Below, piece by piece: positions 34,921 through 43,651 of a stretch of 64,000 bases of DNA (the stretch's first letter is position 1; every line of letters begins with the position of its first letter). Made by a program: the position numbers and the translations under genes. The stretch covers positions 2,941,669 to 3,005,668 of the forward strand of contig NZ_JH719942.1 of the NCBI RefSeq assembly GCF_000275825.1, given 5' to 3'. The notes beneath the pieces were generated by a model that was given only the letters and a program-made list of their open reading frames with translations, was not told the DNA's origin and did no database searches. The DNA comes from Saprospira grandis DSM 2844 (GTDB lineage: Bacteria > Bacteroidota > Bacteroidia > Chitinophagales > Saprospiraceae).

Positions 34921-35252
34921 AGATGTAATCGCGCTGCTTTGGCTATGGTTTGCTGTGAATTTTTGACTAGGCCAGCTATTTTTTAAGGGCATAGCCTTCG
35001 CTATGGCCAAGGAAAATAGGGCCGACTAGCGGGAAATTGCTGCAAACTATAAAAGTGAGTGCGTTTAAATTTGGCTATTACCAGAGGCAAAACGCAAATA
35101 CTACCTTTGCTATTTTAATTTTCCTGACAGAAAAAGACGAAAACTGACAAACTGTCAGCAAATGCAGCCTTGGAACAAGCTTTGAAAAAAGAGTTGCCGA
35201 GATCCATAATGGATCAATAAACTTGTTTAGATCGACTAAAAAATAACACAAC

Positions 35253-37112
35253 ATGCAGAAAGGTAACATTTCGGTACAAACCGAGAATATCTTCCCGATT
35301 ATTAAGAAATTTCTCTACTCTGATCATGAAATCTTTTTGCGCGAGCTTGTCGCCAATGCTGTAGATGCCAGCTCTAAGTTACTTACCCTAGCCAACCGTG
35401 GCGAAGTAGCCGGCAAGGTAGATAACCCCCGCATCCAAATTATCGCCAACCCAGAAGCCAAAACCCTAACCATTAAGGACCAAGGAATCGGTATGACGGA
35501 AGAAGAAGTGATGAAGTACCTCAATCAGGTCGCCTTCTCTTCGGCCAAAGAGTTTTTGGAGCAATACCAAGACGAAGCCAGCATTATTGGCCATTTTGGC
35601 CTTGGCTTTTACTCGGCCTTTATGGTGGCCAAAAAGGTAGAAGTGCGCACCCTCTCTTATAAAGAAGGAGCCAAAGCCGTTCAATGGAGCTGTGAAGGCG
35701 ATCCCGAATATACCCTAGAGGATATCGAAAAAACAGATCGCGGTACCGAAGTGATCCTTTACCTCAATGATGAGGATGATGAGTTTGCCCAAGATGCCCG
35801 CATCCAAGGCCTACTCGATAAATATTGTAAGTTCTTGCCCATCGAAATCCAATTCGGAAGCCGTGAAGAGCAAATCGAACTGCCCAAGGAAAATGAAGAG
35901 GACGAACCTACTTATGAAACGAAGACGGTTCCCAATATCATCAATAATCCTCGCCCAGCCTGGAAAAAACAACCCAACGAACTGAGCGAAGAGGAATATA
36001 AGGCTTTCTACAACGAGCTTTACCCCACTAGCGAACCGCCTTTGTTCTGGGTCCACCTCAATATCGATTATCCCTTTGATCTAACTGGTATTTTGTACTT
36101 CCCCAAATTGGGCAACCAAATGGAGGTGCAGCGCAATAAAATTCAACTCTATTCCAATCAGGTCTATGTGACCGATGAGGTCAAAGAGATTGTTCCCGAG
36201 TTTCTTACCCTTTTGCATGGCGTGATCGACTCCCCCGATATTCCTCTAAACGTTTCTCGCTCTTACCTACAAAGTGATCGTAACGTAAAGAAAATTACGG
36301 ACTATATCACGAAGAAGGTGGCCGATAAACTCCAGGAGATTTTCCGCAAAGAACGCCAAACCTTTGAGGAAAAATGGGAGAATATGAACATCTTCATCAA
36401 GTATGGCTACATCTCTGAAGATAAGTTTGCCAAAAAAGCCAGCAAGTTTATGCTCTTGCAAAATACCGAAGGCAAGTTGGCCACTCTAGAGGAGTATAAG
36501 GAGCAAATCAAGGAGCAACAAACCGACAAAAACGGCCAGCTCATTTACCTTTATGCCAACCAAGTAGAAGCCCAAGATGCTTACATCCAAACCGCCAAAC
36601 AAGCCGGCTATGATGTCCTCCAATTTGATAGCGTTATCGATACGCATTTTATCCAAAAGTTGGAGCAAGAGCTAGAAAATACCCGCTTTGTGCGTGTAGA
36701 TAGCGATAGCGTCGATAAATTGATCCAAAAAGACGAAGAGCAGGAGTCTATCCTCAATGAGGAGCAAAGCAAGGAGGTCGAAGAGATTTTCCGCACGGCT
36801 GTCAGCAATAGCCAAGTGAATATCCAACTCGAGGCCCTTGCTCCCGATAGCTTCCCGCTCATGATTACTCGTCCAGAGTTTATGCGCCGCATGCAAGAAA
36901 TGTCTATGCTCCAAGGCGGAAACAACAATATGCCCGAGTTTTTCAATCTTGTGGTCAATAGCAACCACCCGCTAATCAGCAGCATTTTGGAAAGCAAAGA
37001 TGCCGATAAGGCCAAGCAATTGTATCAATTGGCCCAATTGCAACAAGGTATGCTCAAGGGGGCAGACTTAACCCAGTTTGTGCAACAAGCCCTCAGCTGG
37101 ATGAATAAGTAG
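35253..37112 (+). CDS. htpG: Chaperone protein HtpG (Hsp90)
   Basis: The 619-residue protein starts MQKGNISVQTENIFPIIKKF and continues with the GHKL ATPase signatures: FLRELVANAVDASSKL (the Asn that holds Mg), IKDQGIGMTEEE, and IGHFGLGFYSAFMV. The middle domain has a catalytic Arg in NVSRSYLQSD. The C-terminal dimerisation domain holds LQGGNNNMPEFFNLV. Length and domain order are normal for bacterial HtpG. It is an ATP-dependent cytosolic chaperone of stress responses. It is a single gene with its own terminator. The Asp in EDDEFAQD loops is unremarkable, and no key residue is missing. Confidence 0.96.
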   Translation: MQKGNISVQTENIFPIIKKFLYSDHEIFLRELVANAVDASSKLLTLANRGEVAGKVDNPRIQIIANPEAKTLTIKDQGIGMTEEEVMKYLNQVAFSSAKEFLEQYQDEASIIGHFGLGFYSAFMVAKKVEVRTLSYKEGAKAVQWSCEGDPEYTLEDIEKTDRGTEVILYLNDEDDEFAQDARIQGLLDKYCKFLPIEIQFGSREEQIELPKENEEDEPTYETKTVPNIINNPRPAWKKQPNELSEEEYKAFYNELYPTSEPPLFWVHLNIDYPFDLTGILYFPKLGNQMEVQRNKIQLYSNQVYVTDEVKEIVPEFLTLLHGVIDSPDIPLNVSRSYLQSDRNVKKITDYITKKVADKLQEIFRKERQTFEEKWENMNIFIKYGYISEDKFAKKASKFMLLQNTEGKLATLEEYKEQIKEQQTDKNGQLIYLYANQVEAQDAYIQTAKQAGYDVLQFDSVIDTHFIQKLEQELENTRFVRVDSDSVDKLIQKDEEQESILNEEQSKEVEEIFRTAVSNSQVNIQLEALAPDSFPLMITRPEFMRRMQEMSMLQGGNNNMPEFFNLVVNSNHPLISSILESKDADKAKQLYQLAQLQQGMLKGADLTQFVQQALSWMNK

Positions 37113-37139
37113 TGTTTTAGTAAGTAGTGAATACAGTGC

Positions 37140-37175
37140 AGTCCTGTCTAACTTCGGTTGGACAGGACTTTTTTT
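37140..37175 (+). terminator. Intrinsic terminator of htpG
   Basis: AGTCCTGTCTAAC and GTTGGACAGGACT form a 13-bp stem with one G-T pair and a TTCG tetraloop, followed by a T-run. A near-identical hairpin ends the vWA gene at 42349. Confidence 0.92.
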
Positions 37176-37178
37176 ATC

Positions 37179-37313
37179 TTTTTTTGGGGCTGCCCACTCG
37201 CTTCGCTCGGGTCGGGCTGTGTCAGGGCTCGCAGGTCTGCTCGGCCCTTCGCAAAAAATGCTGCGCATTTTTGCTCGGTCTGGCCTTCGGCCACCCTTAT
37301 CCATCCCTCAGCC
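37179..37313 (+). repeat. Dispersed structured repeat, copy 8 (type II)
   Basis: It has the type II frame, GGCTG/CAGCC closure, and a GCAAAAAATGC/GCATTTTTGC hairpin at the second variable position. It is part of a ~420-bp block repeated near 42346-42765. Confidence 0.87.
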
Positions 37314-37419
37314 TGCGGGCCTTCGGCCCTGTAGGACGGATAGCTGGACCATAAAGAAAGGCGAAAGCCCTCATAAAATTAAGGGCCAGAGAAGGTGGCC
37401 AAAAGTGAAAAAGAGAGAG

Positions 37420-37550
37420 GAGCGGCCCAGCGCTGCGCAGCGGTGGCCGTAGGCCAGACCCAGCGGGCGCAGCCCGCGCAGGGCCGAGCAGACCTGCGAG
37501 CCGCAGAGCATAGCGGCGGCCAGCGAAGCTGGCCGCGGGCCCCAAAAAAA
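37420..37550 (-). repeat. Dispersed structured repeat, copy 9 (type III)
   Basis: On the minus strand it begins T-run, GGGGCCCGCGGCCAGC, then a short hairpin, GCCGCTATGCTCTGCGGCTCGCAGG, GCTCGGCCCTGC, GCGGGC/GCCCGC hairpin. It ends GCTGGGCCGC. It faces copy 8 across about 106 bases. Confidence 0.85.
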
Positions 37551-37633
37551 GAGAAGAGCACAAAATTGGAAGCGCTGTTATTTTATCTTAAATTGTTGTT
37601 CATAATCAACCTTCATCCTAAAACAAAGCTTTT

Positions 37634-38191
37634 ATGTACACAATTATTAAAGGTATTTTCATGTTGGCGGGCATCATTAGTCTTTCTTTGCTCAGTATTT
37701 TGGGTATTTTTTATCTGCAAGAAAACCCGAATCTGCTCAAGGAGGGGAACATGCAGCTGCCCAATACAGCGGCCCTAAAACAGGCGATGTTGAACATGGG
37801 AAATGCTTCGGAAGTAGACAATCATTATTTTTTTCTGAAAATGAATCAGGAAGAAGAGGACAGCAAAGATTTTTATTGCATTAACCATCGGCAGATTTTA
37901 TATGCGGAGTCGGATCGTTTGGTGCTTCTTTTTGAGGGGAAGGAGCGAAAAATTCCGATTGAAAACATGTTGAATAAATTAAAAAGTGAATTGGGGGCTG
38001 ACTTTCTCTCTGGCAAATCGATTATTGTGAATAAGCGGGCCATTGTATCTATTCATGAGTTTAATAATCCTTATAACGATAGTAAAACCTATCATGCTCG
38101 TTTAGTGAATGGAGAGCAGGTGGACATCAGTCGCTCTATTTTTAGGCAGATAAAAGATGCTCAGACGATCAAAAGGGCAGAAATCAACTAA
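37634..38191 (+). CDS. Membrane-anchored LytTR-like DNA-binding protein
   Basis: The 185-residue protein has an N-terminal membrane helix (about residues 5-27, IIKGIFMLAGIISLSLLSILGIFYL). A linker follows, then a C-terminal region (about 78-175) that fits a LytTR domain: INHRQILYAESDRLVLLFEG, IPIENMLNKLKSELGADFL, SIIVNKRAIVSIHEF and VDISRSIFRQIKD. This domain normally binds DNA and is usually joined to a response-regulator receiver or, in Bacteroidota, to membrane segments. No receiver domain is present, so signalling must be of another kind. The upstream neighbour is the hairpin repeat pair, and a terminator follows. LytTR is assigned by pattern only. Confidence 0.6.
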   Translation: MYTIIKGIFMLAGIISLSLLSILGIFYLQENPNLLKEGNMQLPNTAALKQAMLNMGNASEVDNHYFFLKMNQEEEDSKDFYCINHRQILYAESDRLVLLFEGKERKIPIENMLNKLKSELGADFLSGKSIIVNKRAIVSIHEFNNPYNDSKTYHARLVNGEQVDISRSIFRQIKDAQTIKRAEIN

Positions 38192-38213
38192 TATTAAGGG
38201 TTTTGAATAAGCT

Positions 38214-38250
38214 AAAAGCGCTATTTCCGGATTGGAGATAGCGCTTTTTT
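38214..38250 (+). terminator. Intrinsic terminator after the LytTR-like gene
   Basis: AAAAGCGCTAT pairs with ATAGCGCTTTT across a 13-base loop and is followed by a T-run. Confidence 0.85.
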
Positions 38251-38629
38251 CATGCAGCCTTGGCGGATTAGCCCCAAGTTGCATTTTTTTTCAAAATGGC
38301 TGAAAGTCCGATAAACAAAGGCTTTGCAGTTTTTTTTCGCAAAACTGAGCTTAAAAAAGGGCCAATTTGGACCGATTACCCCCGCTTTTGGACCGATTGC
38401 AAAATGGCCATTTTTTTTCTCTTTCTGCTTGCCCTATCTTTGTCTTAGACAAAAAAGCAAGGCTAAGCAAAATAACGAAAGCCAATAGCTTATAACTTTA
38501 AAAAGCCGCCATAAAAGGCAGCTAGTCAGTTAATTATCCCATTAAAATTTAATCAAAATTAAAAAACTGCATTAAGCGGTCAGGGCATCCTATGTCCATA
38601 TTTAATCATTTATCATTTAAAACTTTTTT
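38251..38629. other. AT-rich intergenic region upstream of the small basic protein gene
   Basis: About 380 bases without a supported gene. It contains a repeated TTTGGACCGATT pair (near 38366 and 38390) and several A- and T-runs. It probably holds the promoter for the small basic protein and the RavA/ViaA-like genes. No clear TAnnTTTG element was located. Confidence 0.4.
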
Positions 38630-38773
38630 ATGTCTAAACAGAAGAAATCAAATCATCAGGCCGACATCAAGAATGCCAATAAGGGGACAAGCGGCAGCAA
38701 CAAAACCTATTCAAAAAACCAGGGAAACCGTGGGAAGCAGCTCAATCCGAACCAAAAAAAGAAGAGCAGCTAA
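38630..38773 (+). CDS. Small basic Asn/Lys/Gly-rich protein
   Basis: An ATG at 38630 encodes 47 residues starting MSKQKKSNHQADIKNANKGT and ending LNPNQKKKSS. The pattern SNHQAD..KNANKGTSG.NKTY.KNQGNRGKQLNPNQ is recognisable as a small conserved, disordered Bacteroidota protein of unknown function. A longer open frame over the same bases in another frame (38592-38789) looks random and is rejected. The gene sits between two terminators, the second 22 bases after its stop, so it is probably expressed as its own short transcript. High Lys and Gln content suggests nucleic-acid binding or a disordered role; this is a guess. Confidence 0.72.
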   Translation: MSKQKKSNHQADIKNANKGTSGSNKTYSKNQGNRGKQLNPNQKKKSS

Positions 38774-38794
38774 GCGAATTCTAAGCTAAGATCC

Positions 38795-38825
38795 GCAGGC
38801 GGTTTTGCTATACCGCCTGCTTTTT
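38795..38825 (+). terminator. Intrinsic terminator after the small basic protein gene
   Basis: GCAGGCGG and CCGCCTGC form an 8-bp stem with a 10-base loop, followed by five T residues. Confidence 0.85.
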
Positions 38826-38856
38826 AAAACAGTAATTAACCATAAAACTTGATTCA

Positions 38857-40374
38857 ATGAAACAGAAGATTAACAAGATTTGCAAGGCATTAAGCCAAAG
38901 CCTTTATGAAAGAGAAGAGCTCATTAAATTGGCTATTTTGGCCATTTTGGCCGAAGAAAACATTTTTTTATTGGGCCCTCCGGGTGTAGCAAAAAGCCTA
39001 ATTGCAAGACGCTTGGCTCAAATTTTTAAAGGGGGGAAATCCTTTGAGTACCTCATGTCTAAATTTAGCACGCCGGAAGAAATTTTTGGTCCAGTTTCTA
39101 TCAGCAAACTGAAGAATGAAGACAAATACGAGCGCAAAACAGCCAACTACTTGCCTGGGGCCGAAATTGTTTTCTTGGATGAAATCTGGAAATCTGGTCC
39201 AGCCATTCAGAACGCCCTACTTACCGTAATGAATGAAAAACTGTATCGAAATGGAGAGCAGGAAGAAAAAATTAAGCTCAAAGGCTTGATTGCCGCCTCA
39301 AATGAATTGCCTCGTCAAGGCTTGGGTTTAGAAGCGCTTTGGGATCGCTTTATTGTGCGCTTTCATGTCAATAATATTGAGTCGGAAGATGACTTTATGC
39401 AATTTTTGAAAGGAGAAGGTGCATCTAATGGCTTGAAATTGAAAGAAGAAGAGAAAATTGACCTAGATGAATTTGAAGATTGGCAAAAAAAGATCAAAGC
39501 GGTCGAGCTATCTGCAGAGTCTGTAGAAATTATCTGCCGATTAAAAAAGAGCCTAGCTCAGAGTAATAAAAAGGAGGCGCCTATTTATGTCTCTGACCGT
39601 AAATGGAAAAAAATTACGGGCCTACTTAAAGCTTCTGCCTTTATGCATGGCCGCAGCAAAACAAACAGCCTAGATTGCTTTTTGATCAAGCATTGTCTCT
39701 GGGACCAAGTTGAGCAAATTGATGATTTGGCCAAGCAGCTGCAAGTCGTGATTAAAAAATATGGAGAGCTGCAAACTGCTGACTTTAAAAAGCTTAATGC
39801 CGAACATACTCGCTTGCATAAAAAGCTTGATAAGCTGTTTGGGACAAAAAACTATGCGCCAAAAGTGTATAAGATAAAAGGAAGAGAATATTATAAGCTT
39901 CTTGGCTTAAGCCATTCAGATTTCGGTATTGAAAAGCAGTATAACCTTATTGCCAAAAGCGATTTTGACAAACTTTATGCTCAGCATTTTAAAGAGGTCT
40001 CTTTGGTTAATATTCATGCTTCAAAATCGCAATATCCTGTTTTGGTCTATAAAAAAATAACTGGAGAACTAAGAGTTAAATCTACTTCTGTTGATCACTG
40101 GGGAAATTCATCTTCACAAGATATCGCCCTAGAAGAGGTTCTTATTTTGCCCAACAAAGCTCCCTTGCTCAAAGAGTATAAGGCCCTTGAAAAAAAGATC
40201 AAAAAAGAGGTAGAAGCCAAACAGCAAGTTTGTGATGCCAAGCAGTGGGAAAGCCATCTTTTCACTAATGCAGAAAATATTCGGCTGGCCGAAAATGGCG
40301 CTAAGCAGCAACATCAAAAATACTATGAACTAGAATTGAGCTGCCGAGAGGATATTCAAAAACTAAGCAACTAA
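38857..40374 (+). CDS. RavA-like MoxR-family AAA+ ATPase
   Basis: The 505-residue protein carries Walker A GPPGVAKS (40-47), Walker B IVFLDEIWKSGPA (D108, E109), sensor 1 AASNELP, and the Arg finger region LWDRFIVRF. The layout matches RavA of the MoxR family: an AAA+ core, then a helical domain (about 200-300) and a C-terminal extension with beta-rich inserts. It lies 68 bases upstream of a vWA-domain gene, the ViaA partner in the RavA-ViaA pair. The ATPase probably remodels or loads a partner protein through the vWA protein. The name RavA is by architecture and neighbour; it is not a close orthologue claim. Confidence 0.85.
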   Translation: MKQKINKICKALSQSLYEREELIKLAILAILAEENIFLLGPPGVAKSLIARRLAQIFKGGKSFEYLMSKFSTPEEIFGPVSISKLKNEDKYERKTANYLPGAEIVFLDEIWKSGPAIQNALLTVMNEKLYRNGEQEEKIKLKGLIAASNELPRQGLGLEALWDRFIVRFHVNNIESEDDFMQFLKGEGASNGLKLKEEEKIDLDEFEDWQKKIKAVELSAESVEIICRLKKSLAQSNKKEAPIYVSDRKWKKITGLLKASAFMHGRSKTNSLDCFLIKHCLWDQVEQIDDLAKQLQVVIKKYGELQTADFKKLNAEHTRLHKKLDKLFGTKNYAPKVYKIKGREYYKLLGLSHSDFGIEKQYNLIAKSDFDKLYAQHFKEVSLVNIHASKSQYPVLVYKKITGELRVKSTSVDHWGNSSSQDIALEEVLILPNKAPLLKEYKALEKKIKKEVEAKQQVCDAKQWESHLFTNAENIRLAENGAKQQHQKYYELELSCREDIQKLSN

Positions 40375-40442
40375 ACTATTCCCTTCATCTCTAAGGCAGT
40401 AAAGCCCCAAAAAACTTTGCTGCCTTAGCCAACACAAATAAA

Positions 40443-42341
40443 ATGGACCAATTAAATGCCGCCAGAGAGGCGATTCAGGATTTTACCGCCAACAATGAGT
40501 CTTTTGAGCCTCTAATCAAAGAAGAAATACTAGCCGCAGTAGCGCAATGGAAATATATAGATCCTCAGTATTCTATTATTGATACTTGCTATTTGACGCT
40601 GATGAATAGCCTTTTTCTGGACAAGGAAATACAAAAACTGATTGAAAAAGAGCCCGAAATGAAGCTCTTGCTAACCATCAGACTCCTAAAGCACCTCCTA
40701 GCGCTTCATCAACGGATTAGCCAGCTCGGTTTTACTGCTGAAACGGCCTTTATTAAGCAACTAAGACTGATGGCAGATCAGGATTTCTACCTTTTTTTAT
40801 CCGAAAAACATCATCGACTTAGAGCAAAATTGCGCTCATTATTTGGCGATCAAGAATATCTTTGCAGCAGCTACAAACAAAAAATCAAGCAGCAAAAAAG
40901 AAAAATTACAAGCAGCCATAAAAAAATGAAGCAAGCAGAAATTGCTCAACAAGAAGAAATTAAGGACCTCCAAAAGCGGATAGCTAGAGCCAATTCTGCA
41001 CTACAGGACTTAGAAAAACCTAAAACAGGCCTTAAAATACTGGGCAAATTGGACCTGAAAACAGGCAAATGGATTCAGGATAATCGCCCAAAAGAACAAG
41101 AGGAAAAAGCACAGCTTCAATCGCTTTTAACAGACTTAAAAGAAAAACTAAAGGATAAGAACGCCCCCCTCAAGCATCAGCAGATTCAAGACGATATCCA
41201 AATTGCCAAACATAAAATTGCCCAACTAAAACAGCGCTTCTGTGATCTGCTCGAAAGCTTTTTGATGAAGAAAAAAAGAGCCGAAGAAAACAGATTGGCC
41301 CAAGAGGAAGTCAATCGCTGCAATAGGGAGCTGAAGCAAATGCTTTTGAGCTTAAAGGAAACCCAAGAACAACTTAATGCTATTGGCTTAGAGCTGCCTT
41401 TGCACCAACTTTGGGGCTATGGAAAAGGCTTTTTTCTAGACCGAGGATTTCATTTATTGGAACGCTATAACCAACTGATTGAGCAAAATAAACAACTCCA
41501 AGAAGTGGTCAATTTATTGGGCCGACACCGAGAACAAAAAAAGGAATTTGAGGAGGTGACTATCCAAAAAGAAGAACAAAGAGGAACCCTCGTTCTTCAA
41601 GATGGTCGAACGGAAGTGGTTGGTATTCAGCGAAGTAATGATCTGCATAGTCTGCTTTCTTCTGAGTTGGCCCTTTTAAGCACCACCGAAACCGAGAACC
41701 TTTTTTACCAAAAGTTTGCAGAAAAACAATTGACTAGTTTTCAGTATCAAGCTGAAGGCTATTGTACCGAAACTCATTTCTACGAAGAGCGTTTGCTGCT
41801 TCCCAAAGAAAGCCCCAAAGGCCCTTTTATTTTAGCCGTAGATACTAGCGGATCTATGCGGGGCGCCCCAGAGGAAATTGCCAAATTACTTGCTTTTGCC
41901 ATGAGCAAAATTGGTCTGCAAGACCAACGACCTGTTTATCTAATTTCTTTTTCTGTCCAAATTGAATGCTTGGAAATTAGCCAGTTTGCTCGAGATTTAC
42001 CAAGGCTAGTTTCTTTTCTACAGAAGAGTTTTCATGGAGGAACAGATGTGGCCCCAGCGCTCAAAGCGGCTATCAAACAGCTAGAAAAAGACAATTTTCA
42101 AAAAGCCGATGTTCTCCTCATTAGCGATGGCGATTTTGCAGGATTAAATGCCCGCGATTTGGCTGAGGTTAAGGCCATGCAGGCCCAAGGTACCCAATTT
42201 AATAGCCTGATTGTTACTAGAGGTTACCATACTCATGGCTCTTCTTACCCACAGCTAGATTTTTGCGATCATATTTGGTCTTGCCGAAATGATTTGAGTG
42301 AAATTCTTCCGCTGCTTCAAGAAAATTTAGGCAAAAAATAG
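40443..42341 (+). CDS. ViaA-like vWA domain protein
   Basis: The 632-residue protein has a long helical and coiled-coil N-terminal part (about 1-440), very rich in Lys, Gln and Glu. A C-terminal vWA domain (about 455-630) has an intact MIDAS: DTSGSM (D467, S469, S471), the Thr in GGTDVAPAL and the Asp in LISDGDF. This is the normal ViaA architecture and it follows the MoxR ATPase. It is cytosolic and has no signal peptide. Its likely role is metal-dependent binding of partners for RavA-driven remodelling. A strong terminator begins 8 bases after the stop. Confidence 0.85.
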   Translation: MDQLNAAREAIQDFTANNESFEPLIKEEILAAVAQWKYIDPQYSIIDTCYLTLMNSLFLDKEIQKLIEKEPEMKLLLTIRLLKHLLALHQRISQLGFTAETAFIKQLRLMADQDFYLFLSEKHHRLRAKLRSLFGDQEYLCSSYKQKIKQQKRKITSSHKKMKQAEIAQQEEIKDLQKRIARANSALQDLEKPKTGLKILGKLDLKTGKWIQDNRPKEQEEKAQLQSLLTDLKEKLKDKNAPLKHQQIQDDIQIAKHKIAQLKQRFCDLLESFLMKKKRAEENRLAQEEVNRCNRELKQMLLSLKETQEQLNAIGLELPLHQLWGYGKGFFLDRGFHLLERYNQLIEQNKQLQEVVNLLGRHREQKKEFEEVTIQKEEQRGTLVLQDGRTEVVGIQRSNDLHSLLSSELALLSTTETENLFYQKFAEKQLTSFQYQAEGYCTETHFYEERLLLPKESPKGPFILAVDTSGSMRGAPEEIAKLLAFAMSKIGLQDQRPVYLISFSVQIECLEISQFARDLPRLVSFLQKSFHGGTDVAPALKAAIKQLEKDNFQKADVLLISDGDFAGLNARDLAEVKAMQAQGTQFNSLIVTRGYHTHGSSYPQLDFCDHIWSCRNDLSEILPLLQENLGKK

Positions 42342-42348
42342 ATTTTCT

Positions 42349-42380
42349 CCTGTCTAACTTCGGTTGGACAGGACTTTTTT
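42349..42380 (+). terminator. Intrinsic terminator of the RavA/ViaA-like pair
   Basis: CCTGTCTAAC and GTTGGACAGG form a stem with a TTCG loop, followed by a T-run. It is the same hairpin as after htpG, part of the duplicated block. Confidence 0.92.
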
Positions 42381-42382
42381 TC

Positions 42383-42517
42383 TTTTTTTGGGGCTGCCCA
42401 CTCGCTTCGCTCGGGTCGGGCTGTGTCAGGGCTCGCAGGTCTGCTCGGCCCTTCGCAAAAAATGCTGCGCATTTTTGCTCGGTCTGGCCTTCGGCCACCC
42501 TTATCCATCCCTCAGCC
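42383..42517 (+). repeat. Dispersed structured repeat, copy 10 (type II)
   Basis: It is nearly identical to copy 8, including the GCAAAAAATGC/GCATTTTTGC hairpin, and belongs to the duplicated ~420-bp block. Confidence 0.87.
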
Positions 42518-42623
42518 TGCGGGCCTTCGGCCCTGTAGGGTGGGTATCTGGACCATAAATAAAGGCGAAAGTCCTCATAAAATTAAGGGCCGAAGAAGAT
42601 GGCCAAAAGCAAAAAAGAGAGAG

Positions 42624-42754
42624 GAGCGGCCCAGCGCTGCGCAGGGGTGGCCGCAGGCCAGACCAAGGCGGCAAAGCCGCCGCAGGGCCGAGCAGACTTG
42701 CGAGCCGCAGAGCATAGCGGCGGCCAGCTTCGCTGGCCGCGGGCCCCAAAAAAA
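42624..42754 (-). repeat. Dispersed structured repeat, copy 11 (type III)
   Basis: It matches copy 9 except at the variable stem-loops: GGCGGC/GCCGCC replaces GCGGGC/GCCCGC, and CCAGCTTCGCTGG replaces CCAGCGAAGCTGG. Both changes keep the pairing. On the minus strand it follows the T-run after the SAM-hydrolase gene at 42785. Confidence 0.87.
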
Positions 42755-42784
42755 GAGAAGAGCACAAAAAAATGCACTCTTCTA

Positions 42785-43570
42785 CTAATCATTTAAAAAC
42801 TCGAGCTGGACGCTATCGTCTACTTTTAGGCCAAAGAGAGAGGCGGCCTTGCCTGCATTGATGGCAATTTCTAGTAAGCCGGAAGAGTTGAACAGACAAA
42901 GGACCTCGCCCACGGCCTGTTCGGCATAATGCAAACTGAGGTCGCTAATGGGGTCGAAGCGTTTGAAATAAAGCTCGAAAGAGCGGCCCTGGGCAATTTC
43001 CTCAAAGAGTTTTCGGTCTACATTGAGGACCACATTTTCATAGACATCGATGTAGAGGACCGCGGCGCGGATATAATCCTTGCTCACCACGGCATTGAGG
43101 CTAATGCGCTCGAGTAGTTCATTGCTTTTTCGGCCAATTTCCTCTATTGGTTGTTGGGCCAACAAATGGGCAGAGGCCTTGGCAAATAGGCGCTGCATGC
43201 TAAGCAAAGAAGGGGGCTCCTCACTAATGAGCTGATAAATTTCTTGGGGTTTTTCTTTAAACAAAAGAGAGAAAACGCCATTATCGGGCCCAATAAAATA
43301 GTGGCCTTTGTGGGCAATGACCAAAAAGCGGGGATGTTCTTGATAGAAATTGTGCACACTCACAATATGAATGCTCCCTTTGGGAAAGGCCCAAAAGCTA
43401 GCGCCCAACAAATAGGCCGCTTGGCCAATATTGTAGGCCTGCACCTGATGAGAGATATCGATAAATTGGACAGCCTGCCCCTCCGACAAAATATGTCCTT
43501 TGAGTAGGGCCGCATAATGATCGCGGACACCAAAGTCGGTTGTTAGGGTAATGATTCCAGAGGCTTGCAT
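42785..43570 (-). CDS. SAM hydroxide adenosyltransferase (DUF62 family)
   Basis: The 261-residue protein starts MQASGIITLTTDFGVRDHYA, with the TLTTDFG signature of the PF01887 family. It also holds QFIDISHQVQAYNIGQAAYLL and HYFIGPDNGVFSLLF. These enzymes hydrolyse S-adenosylmethionine to adenosine and methionine, or use halides in the fluorinase/chlorinase branch. The non-halogenase members that use water are far more common and are the likely type here. It is cytosolic and a single gene on the minus strand. A hairpin with CTCTTC/GAAGAG and a T-run follows its stop before copy 11. Confidence 0.88.
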   Translation of the reverse strand: MQASGIITLTTDFGVRDHYAALLKGHILSEGQAVQFIDISHQVQAYNIGQAAYLLGASFWAFPKGSIHIVSVHNFYQEHPRFLVIAHKGHYFIGPDNGVFSLLFKEKPQEIYQLISEEPPSLLSMQRLFAKASAHLLAQQPIEEIGRKSNELLERISLNAVVSKDYIRAAVLYIDVYENVVLNVDRKLFEEIAQGRSFELYFKRFDPISDLSLHYAEQAVGEVLCLFNSSGLLEIAINAGKAASLFGLKVDDSVQLEFLND

Positions 43571-43651
43571 AAAAAAGATGGGTTAAGCGAGCACAAAATT
43601 AAAAGAAGTTTGTGAAAGCAGCTTTTAATTTATAAACAATTGAATAGGCGC

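Noticed and set aside
38592-38789. 65-residue ORF overlapping the small basic protein
   Set aside because: Its product looks random, while the other frame gives the recognisable KNANKGTSG...NQGNRGKQLNPNQ protein.
40443-42341. ViaA-like vWA protein as a second TerY system
   Set aside because: It lacks an adjacent kinase or phosphatase and has the MoxR/vWA architecture.
42785-43570. Fluorinase/chlorinase as a halogenated-metabolite gene
   Set aside because: The gene is the common SAM-hydrolase type, and no halometabolite genes are near.
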